Shown here: in pieces, positions 58,739-64,000 of the stretch | Position numbering within the stretch: position 1 is the first letter of the stretch | Layout: each line of letters opens with the position of its first letter | DNA from: CAVORB01 sp964395315 | Lineage (GTDB): Bacteria > Pseudomonadota > Gammaproteobacteria > Chromatiales > Chromatiaceae | Length of the DNA stretch: 64,000 nt | Direction: 5' to 3' | Assembly: GCA_964395315.1 (NCBI GenBank) | Contig: CAYNBI010000006.1 | Span: forward strand, 3,472-67,471 | Notes under the pieces: generated by a model | Told to the model about the DNA's origin: nothing | Database searches by the model: none | What the model saw: the letters and a program-made list of their open reading frames with translations, nothing else | Position numbers and translations under genes: made by a program

Positions 58739-59665
58739 ATGAATGAGCTACTCCGAGTCAGCGGCCTCGGCCGCCGTTACGGCGACGACCAAGCGCTGGA
58801 AGGCGTCGATATCCGCCTCGAGCGCGGCGAGGTCCTCGGCCTGCTGGGACCCAACGGCGCCGGCAAGACCACCTGCCTGCAGCTCCTGAGCGGCAACCTG
58901 GCCCCCAGCGACGGCGAGATCCGGATCATGGGCGTAGATCTGGCGCGTTACCCCCTGCGCGCGAAACGCCTCATCGGATATCTGCCGGAGCGCCCGCCCT
59001 TGTATGCCGACATGCGGGTGGACGAGTACCTCGACTACTGTGCCCAGCTCCATCGGATCCCGCGGCAGCGCCGAGCCGCGGCCGTCGAGCAGGCCAGAAC
59101 CCGCTGCGGGCTCGCAGAGCGGGGCCGGCGTCTGATCGGCACCCTGTCCAAGGGCTACCGCCAGCGGGTAGGAATCGCCCAGACCATCGTCCACAGGCCC
59201 GATCTGGTGATCCTGGACGAGCCGACCGAAGGCCTGGATCCGGTGCAGCTGCGGGAGGTCAGGGAGCTGATCCGGACGCTCGCCCTGGACTGCGGAGTGA
59301 TCCTCTCGAGCCACGCCCTGCCCGAGGTGCAGGCGGTCTGCACCAGGGTGTGCATCCTGCGCGAGGGCCGGGTGCTGCACCAGGCGCGGTTGAAGGAGGA
59401 ACCCGATGGGCCGCGGCTCCAGCGCTACCTGGTTCGCCTGGCAGCGCCGCCGGCGCTGAGCGTCCTCGCCTCCCTGTCCGGGGTTGCCGCCGCGCAAGCG
59501 CTGGGGGATCGCGCTTTTCGGGTGACCCTGCGTCCCGGCGAGGCCGCCGGTGCCTTCTCGCGGCGGGTTGTCGAGGCCGGCTGGGGGCTTTCCGAGCTCT
59601 CGCCCGAGGGAACCGATCTGGAGAAGGTCTTCTTCGAGATCCTGAGCGGAGACCTGGCCGCATGA
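58739..59665 (+). CDS. ABC transporter ATP-binding protein (GldA-like)
   Basis: 308 residues. Walker A is LLGPNGAGKTTCLQLLSG, the Q-loop region IGYLPERPPLYADMRVDEYL, the signature LSKGYRQRVGIAQTIVHRPD, Walker B LVILDEPTEGLDPVQ, and the switch His ILSSHALPEVQAVC. The ~90-residue C-terminal extension is typical of ABC-2 ATPases. It energises the membrane partner encoded immediately downstream, whose start overlaps the stop as ATGA. The role is export-type, substrate unknown. Confidence 0.93.
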   Translation: MNELLRVSGLGRRYGDDQALEGVDIRLERGEVLGLLGPNGAGKTTCLQLLSGNLAPSDGEIRIMGVDLARYPLRAKRLIGYLPERPPLYADMRVDEYLDYCAQLHRIPRQRRAAAVEQARTRCGLAERGRRLIGTLSKGYRQRVGIAQTIVHRPDLVILDEPTEGLDPVQLREVRELIRTLALDCGVILSSHALPEVQAVCTRVCILREGRVLHQARLKEEPDGPRLQRYLVRLAAPPALSVLASLSGVAAAQALGDRAFRVTLRPGEAAGAFSRRVVEAGWGLSELSPEGTDLEKVFFEILSGDLAA

Positions 59666-60399
59666 TCGCGGCCATCGCCCGGCGCGAGCTGCAGGCGGGG
59701 TTCCTCTCGCCCGTGGCCTGGGGGCTGCTGGCGGCGAACCAGTTCATCCTGGCCTGGATCTTCCTGCGCGTGGTGGAGGGGTTCTCCGGTCTCGAGGCGG
59801 CCCAGCGCGGCGCCGGACTGACGCTCGAGCTCAGCCTCAACCTGTTCAGCTTCGCGGCGGTGCTGGCCCTGCTCTCGGTACCCTTGCTCAGCGCGCGCAT
59901 GCTGAGCGGGGAGCTGCGCGACGGCACCTTCAATCTGCTCGGCGCCGCGCCGGTCAGCCTGGCGGAGATCCTGCTCGGCAAGTTCCTCGGCCTGGCGGGG
60001 CTGATCGCGCTTCTCGGCCTGCTGCCGCTCGGCATGTGCGCCGGCCTCGTATTCGTCACCGACCTCGACCTCGGGCTGCTCGCGGCGGCGACGCTGGGAC
60101 TCTGGCTCACGGGTCTGCTGTTCGCCGCAGTGGGAATCTTCGCGTCGAGCCTGAGCGCTCAACCGGGGCTGGCGGCGGTGGCCGCCTACGCCATCCTCGT
60201 CCTCCTGTCGGTGATCAACCGGGCCGGGAGCGCAGCGGAGCAAACGGTGACCGTCTTCGACTGGCTGTCCTGGAACGAGCACCTGTTCCGCTTCCTGCTC
60301 GGGATCGTGCGCATCAGCGATGTCCTGTACTTCCTCCTGGTGTCCGGCTTCTTCCTGGCCCTGGCGCACCGTTCCCTCGCCAATCGGCGCCTGGGCTGA
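59662..60399 (+). CDS. ABC-2 type permease (GldF-like)
   Basis: 245 residues with about six membrane helices. The start reads MIAAIARRELQAGFLSPVAW; other spans are NLFSFAAVLALLSVPLLSAR, LIALLGLLPLGMCAGLVFV, LGLWLTGLLFAAVGIFASSL and DVLYFLLVSGFFLALAHRSL. The element LLSARMLSGELRDGTFNLLG is the usual coupling-helix region of ABC-2 permeases. It is coupled to the ATPase by ATGA and to the GldG-like gene by a 4-bp gap. Confidence 0.9.
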   Translation: MIAAIARRELQAGFLSPVAWGLLAANQFILAWIFLRVVEGFSGLEAAQRGAGLTLELSLNLFSFAAVLALLSVPLLSARMLSGELRDGTFNLLGAAPVSLAEILLGKFLGLAGLIALLGLLPLGMCAGLVFVTDLDLGLLAAATLGLWLTGLLFAAVGIFASSLSAQPGLAAVAAYAILVLLSVINRAGSAAEQTVTVFDWLSWNEHLFRFLLGIVRISDVLYFLLVSGFFLALAHRSLANRRLG

Positions 60400-60403
60400 C
60401 CCC

Positions 60404-61759
60404 ATGCCCGCACGCATCCGACGCGAACGACTCGAACGGCGCCTGGCCGACGGCGTGTTCTACCTGCTACTGACCGCAGCGACCCTGCTCGCCGGTTGGC
60501 TGATCGCCCGCCACGACATCTACTGGGACTGGACCGGCGGCGGCCGCAACACTCTGAGCGCCGAGAGCCTAGAGGCGCTGGCGGGACTCTCCGCTCCGTT
60601 GGACGTCACCGTTTTCCTCGATCGCGGTCATCCCCTGGCGCGGCGCAGCGAACAGTTGCTCGCCCGCTATCACAAGGCCCTACCCGATCTCGCGGTGAGG
60701 TACGTGGACCCGCAGCTCTCTCCCGAGCAGGCGCGGGCCGCGGAAGTATCCCGCTTCGGGCAGGCGGTGGTCGAGTACCGTGGTCGCCGCGAGACGCTGG
60801 ACGAGCTCTCCGAGCCCGCCCTAACCGCCGCCATTGCGCGGCTGACCCGCACCCGCGTCCCCTGGGTGGTCTTCCTGGAAGGGCACGGGGAGCGCCGCTT
60901 GGACGGACAGGGCACCGTGGACCTGGGGCGCTTTGCGGCCCTCCTGCGCGGACACGGCTACCGCGTGCAGCCGCTGGACCTCGCGACCGTGCCCGAGGTC
61001 CCGGACAACACCGACCTGCTGGTGCTGTCCACCCCGCAAATCCCCCTGTTCCCGGGGGAGGCAAAGGCCGTGGTCGGCTTCCTGGAGCGTGGCGGCAACC
61101 TGCTGTGGCTGATGGACCCGCTGGACCTCGGCGGCCTCGAGCCAGTGGCGGATTACCTCGGGATCACCCGCCTCCCCGGCGTGGTGGTGGATGCCAACGT
61201 GCGGGAGCTGAACATCGACGACCCCACCGTGGCCATGGTCGCCAGCTATCCGGATCATGCCCTCACACGGGGACTCGATGCCCCGACGCTGTTTCCCGGC
61301 GCCGGCGCCTACCTGGATCTTGCCGATCCGGCCTGGTCTTTCGACCTGCCACTGCAGACCCTGGAAAACAGCTGGAACGAGACCGGACCGGTACGCGGAG
61401 AGGTAGGCCGCGACACCGACCGCGGCGAGCTGCCCGGTCCGCTGCCCCTCGCACTTGCCCTTACGCGCCCCTCACCCAAGGGAAGCGGGGAACAACGGGT
61501 GCTGGTGCTTGGCGACGGCGACTTCCTGAGCAACGCCCATCTCGACCAGGGGGCGAACCGCGGTCTGGGGTCCCGCATTGCGCAATGGCTCACGGCTCCG
61601 GCGGGCACCTCTCCCGCCCCCGCCGGGGCGCTCGGCGACCGGGAGCTCGCGTTGACGCGGACCCAGATCCTGGTGGTGGGGGCGGTTCCTCTCGCGGTAA
61701 TGCCCTTGCTCTTCGTAACCCTGGGCCTGGTCATCCGCCGGCGCCGGCAGCGGGAGTAG
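60404..61759 (+). CDS. GldG-like ABC auxiliary protein
   Basis: 451 residues. An N-terminal span (GVFYLLLTAATLLAGWLIA) leads to a periplasmic part with GldG-type blocks: RNTLSAESLEALAGLSAPLD-V, LLARYHKALPDLAVRYVDPQ, VVFLEGHGERRLDG, DTDLLVLSTPQIPLFPGEAK-like, and GDGDFLSNAHLDQGANRGLG. A C-terminal span (ILVVGAVPLAVMPLLFVTLG) and a basic tail end it. In Flavobacteria GldG works with GldA and GldF, but this set is widespread in bacteria that do not glide. It is followed at 2 bp by the DUF4340 gene. Confidence 0.9.
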   Translation: MPARIRRERLERRLADGVFYLLLTAATLLAGWLIARHDIYWDWTGGGRNTLSAESLEALAGLSAPLDVTVFLDRGHPLARRSEQLLARYHKALPDLAVRYVDPQLSPEQARAAEVSRFGQAVVEYRGRRETLDELSEPALTAAIARLTRTRVPWVVFLEGHGERRLDGQGTVDLGRFAALLRGHGYRVQPLDLATVPEVPDNTDLLVLSTPQIPLFPGEAKAVVGFLERGGNLLWLMDPLDLGGLEPVADYLGITRLPGVVVDANVRELNIDDPTVAMVASYPDHALTRGLDAPTLFPGAGAYLDLADPAWSFDLPLQTLENSWNETGPVRGEVGRDTDRGELPGPLPLALALTRPSPKGSGEQRVLVLGDGDFLSNAHLDQGANRGLGSRIAQWLTAPAGTSPAPAGALGDRELALTRTQILVVGAVPLAVMPLLFVTLGLVIRRRRQRE

Positions 61760-61761
61760 CC

Positions 61762-62568
61762 ATGAGCAAACGCTGGGCCCTCAATCTGCTGCTCCTCATC
61801 CTCGTCGCCGCACTCGCGACCCTGGTTCGCCGCGAGCTAGAGGTGAGCCAGCGCATCTCGACCCTGACCGGACTCGATCCGGACCAGATCGCCGAAATCG
61901 TCCTCGACCGGCCGGGTGAGCCGGAGATGCGACTCGCCAGAACGCCGCAAGGCTGGCGCATGCAGGCCCCGTACGAGGTAACCGCGGACGCGCGACGCGT
62001 GGATCAGCTGGTGCGCATCGCCGCCACGATGGTGCACCGTACCCTCCCGAACGCCCCCGAAACGGGGAGACTCGGCACCGATCCCGGGCAGGTGCGCCTC
62101 ACCCTGGACGGGCTCGAGCTGCGTGTCGGCGACACGGACCCCGTCGGCGAACGCCGTTACGTCGCGATCGGTGACCGGGTCCACCTGATCGACGACGGCT
62201 TCCAGCATCACCTGCTCGCCGCCGCGGAGGACTACGTCGCGCGCCGCCTGCTGCCGCCAGGATTCCGGCCCGCGGCCGGCACCCTGGAAGGCGAGCCACT
62301 GCCTGCCTCCGCGCTGGAGGAGCTGGGCGGCCTGAGCGCGGAGCGGGTGGAGCCTCTCGGGGAGGAGATCTCGGGGCGGCTGCTTTCCCTGGAGCCCGTC
62401 GAGGGCAGCTCTGGTCTGCGCTTTCTGATCTCCGAGGACGCCCGTGTGTGGACCCGCCTCGATCTGCGGTTGCGCTATCTGCTCGGCGAGCCGCCGTTCT
62501 GGGCGCTGGGCGAGGAGGCGCCAGCGCCTGCCGGGGAGGCCGACGTGATTCCCGCGCCGACCGAATAG
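61762..62568 (+). CDS. DUF4340 domain protein
   Basis: 268 residues. A single N-terminal span (LNLLLLILVAALATLVRREL) anchors a periplasmic domain with DUF4340-like features: ITLDRPG-type IAEIVLDRPGEPEMRLARTP, WRMQAPYEVTADARRVDQLV and VGERRYVAIGDRVHLIDDG. DUF4340 proteins occur only next to GldG-type ABC systems, as here. Function is unknown; a substrate or assembly role is inferred. The next gene, mutM, starts 8 bp downstream. Confidence 0.87.
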   Translation: MSKRWALNLLLLILVAALATLVRRELEVSQRISTLTGLDPDQIAEIVLDRPGEPEMRLARTPQGWRMQAPYEVTADARRVDQLVRIAATMVHRTLPNAPETGRLGTDPGQVRLTLDGLELRVGDTDPVGERRYVAIGDRVHLIDDGFQHHLLAAAEDYVARRLLPPGFRPAAGTLEGEPLPASALEELGGLSAERVEPLGEEISGRLLSLEPVEGSSGLRFLISEDARVWTRLDLRLRYLLGEPPFWALGEEAPAPAGEADVIPAPTE

Positions 62569-62575
62569 GCCAGGC

Positions 62576-63391
62576 ATGCCCGAGCTGCCCGAGGTCGAGA
62601 CCACGCTGCGCGGCATCGCCCCCCACCTGGAGGGCAGGCGCATCACCGCGCTGGAGGTACGGGATCGGCGGCTGCGGCTGCCCGTTCCGGAGGGCATCGA
62701 GAAGGAGGTCGAGGGCCAGCGGATACGGGGGCTGCGCCGGCGCGGCAAATACCTACTGCTGGATCTCGAACGCGGATCACTCCTGATCCACCTGGGCATG
62801 TCGGGCAGTCTGCGGGTTCAGGCGCCGGGCACGCCCGCGCGCGCGCACGACCACATCGACCTGGTTCTGGAGGGCGGGCGCTGCCTGCGCCTGCGCGACC
62901 CCCGCCGGTTCGGCGTCTTCCTGTGGACGCCGGGGCCGGCAGAGAGCCACATCCTGCTCCGCCACCTCGGCCCGGAGCCGCTGCAGCCGGGCTTCGACGG
63001 CGACTACCTCTACGCGCGGTCCAGGGACCGGCGAGCGGCGATCAAGACCTTCATCATGGACGCGAAGGTCGTGGTGGGGGTGGGCAACATCTACGCCAGC
63101 GAGTCCCTTTACGCGGCGGGGATTCATCCGTCACGGCCCTGCAACCGCGTGGGCCGGGACCGCTACCGGCGACTCGCGGAAGCGGTCCATCAGGTACTGA
63201 CGAGCGCCATCGAACAGGGTGGCACGACCTTGCGGGACTTCGTCCAGGAGGACGGCAGCCCCGGCTACTTCGCCATCTCGCTCCAGGTCTACGGACGTGC
63301 CGGCGAGCCCTGCCGGATGTGCGGCCAGCCGATCCGCCAACGGCGGATCGGGCAGCGCTCCAGCTTCTTCTGCGCGCGCTGCCAGCGCTGA
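62576..63391 (+). CDS. mutM: Formamidopyrimidine-DNA glycosylase
   Basis: 271 residues. MPELPEVETTLRGIAPHLEG carries the catalytic Pro2 and Glu3. GLRRRGKYLLLDL has the conserved Lys, and IHLGMSGSLRV and VVVGVGNIYASESLYAAGIH follow. The zinc finger at the end is CRMCGQPIRQRRIGQRSSFF then CARC. It removes 8-oxoguanine and ring-opened purines from DNA. In many genomes it lies alone; here it is at the end of the ABC run, with the IS and MITE remnants behind it. Confidence 0.97.
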   Translation: MPELPEVETTLRGIAPHLEGRRITALEVRDRRLRLPVPEGIEKEVEGQRIRGLRRRGKYLLLDLERGSLLIHLGMSGSLRVQAPGTPARAHDHIDLVLEGGRCLRLRDPRRFGVFLWTPGPAESHILLRHLGPEPLQPGFDGDYLYARSRDRRAAIKTFIMDAKVVVGVGNIYASESLYAAGIHPSRPCNRVGRDRYRRLAEAVHQVLTSAIEQGGTTLRDFVQEDGSPGYFAISLQVYGRAGEPCRMCGQPIRQRRIGQRSSFFCARCQR

Positions 63392-63406
63392 GCGGCTGGC
63401 GTTCGG

Positions 63407-63510
63407 CTAGCCCGCTTCGCTCACCGCTCGCGTGAAGTTGCTGTTTGCGGCAGTTTTGGGATGCTGACTTGGCGTTCTGGGCGGTGCTCGTGGGGGGCGA
63501 CGCGGGCTTT
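63407..63510. mobile_element. MITE-like element, copy B
   Basis: Starting with CTAG then CCCGCTTCGC, it ends at 63506 with GCGACGCGGG, the near-inverse (9 of 10). It resembles the element at 20911-21013, and its right-hand CTAG is degraded to CTTT. It lies between mutM and an IS1380-type transposase, either as a separate insertion or as the end of that IS. Confidence 0.55.
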
Positions 63511-63608
63511 TTCGATGGGGAGGGAGCGAAGGTCGTCTCGAAAAGTCCGCCGACCGCTGTCGCGGCGTCCAATTCCCTGTGCACGGCGCATACCCACCCG
63601 TCGGCAGT

Positions 63609-64000
63609 CTAGTGGAAACCGTACGCAGCGATGTTGGTGTCGCCGAGCGAGGCGAGCTGGCGCTCAAGTACGCCGACAACCGGCGGCGGGGCGCGCAGGT
63701 TCTGCAGGACCTCTCGGAAGAGCTCCGCGTAGGGGTAGCTTTCGGAGAAGGACAGCCAGACGCGGCGCACACGGCTCCAGCTGTCGCGGGTCTGGTAGTG
63801 AAATTCCGTGAAGACGCGGCTGGCCTCGCCGCTGTCGCGATACTTGATCTGGGCTTGCACGCGGGCGTCCAGGCTCAAGGCCAGCAGGCGCTCGTTCCTG
63901 GCGAAGCCAAGGACGTAGTCAATCCCTTTGGCCTCACACCAGGCTATGATCGCCTCGCGGCAGAAACCCGAGTCGCCGCGGATGACGATCTTGGTCTGCG
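63609..64000 (-). pseudogene. IS1380-family transposase, C-terminal part with internal deletion
   Basis: The frame enters from the right edge and ends at TAG 63609, about 130 residues. The first part reads KIVIRGDSGFCREAIIAWCE and IDYVLGFARNERL, the IS1380 core with its second catalytic Asp. It continues to FHYQTRDSWSRVRRV, then jumps to WLSFSESYPYAELFREVL, which corresponds to the family's extreme C-terminal RRV-x-x-x-x-S-x-x-Y-P element. The ~110 residues normally between (with ENRIKE-QQLDLF and the catalytic Glu) are missing. The element is therefore inactive. Confidence 0.8.

Noticed and set aside
1..64000. tRNA or rRNA genes
   Set aside because: No cloverleaf with a T-loop GGTTCRAATCC plus acceptor stem, and no rRNA-like stretch, was found; the few GGTTCGA matches lie in coding sequence or lack a stem.

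Overview
The window is GC-rich chromosomal DNA of a gammaproteobacterium. Gene content and order (pip-dtd-his-tat, gmk-rpoZ-spoT, rph-rdgB-yggS-proC-yggT, coaBC-dut-algC-argB, rpmB-rpmG) are typical of Chromatiales/Ectothiorhodospiraceae-type lineages. That placement is inference from synteny, since no rRNA or tRNA gene is visible. Most of the window is core housekeeping DNA; mobile DNA is limited to small remnants.

Layout. 1-2.7 kb: the 3' end of a radical-SAM RNR activase, a periplasmic Cu/Zn superoxide dismutase, two small proteins and a secreted single-Cache protein. 2.8-11.6 kb (minus): a LysR regulator, a DUF255 thioredoxin-fold protein, tatCBA, hisE-hisI-hisA-hisB (hisH and hisF absent), dtd and pip. 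11.6-19.5 kb: a candidate Csr-type sRNA, then PBP1C and a 1830-residue alpha-2-macroglobulin. 19.6-23.0 kb: mdh, a decayed patch holding an HTH fragment and a MITE-like element, and typA. 23.4-31.6 kb (plus): a MoxR/Bat-type operon (AAA ATPase, DUF58, DUF4381, two VWA proteins, an extremely acidic TPR protein interrupted by an assembly gap, and BatD). 31.6-36.5 kb (minus): an MbcA/ParS/Xre-type protein, spoT, rpoZ, gmk and yicC. 36.5-44.1 kb (plus): a Ser/Thr kinase, rph-rdgB-yggS-proC-yggT-yggU, a dynamin-like GTPase and a DUF4426 protein. 44.2-49.3 kb: TauE/SafE-like and AmpG-like membrane proteins, pyrE, a DUF4124 protein and argB. 49.5-53.8 kb (minus): algC (long form), dut and coaBC. 53.9-58.6 kb: radC, rpmB, rpmG, a fatty-acid desaturase and an orphan hydantoinase A. 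58.7-63.4 kb (plus): a GldA/F/G-like ABC system with a DUF4340 protein, then mutM. 63.4-64.0 kb: a second MITE-like copy and an internally deleted IS1380-family transposase.

How the parts connect. The envelope theme is strong: Tat export, PBP1C plus a macroglobulin that may trap proteases in the periplasm, AmpG-type muropeptide uptake, and the MoxR/Bat complex. Nucleotide and alarmone functions cluster as gmk-rpoZ-spoT, pyrE, dut and rdgB.

Most unusual signals: (i) a ~133-nt two-copy intergenic element with three hairpins kept in both copies, one showing a compensatory base change; (ii) a GGA-rich putative sRNA ending in a strong terminator next to pip; (iii) a TatC carrying a long linker and a FimV-like C-terminal domain; (iv) a his cluster lacking both hisH and hisF with tight junctions; (v) MITE-like elements with CTAG-flanked inverted repeats at 20.9 and 63.4 kb, the second beside an IS1380 transposase remnant.
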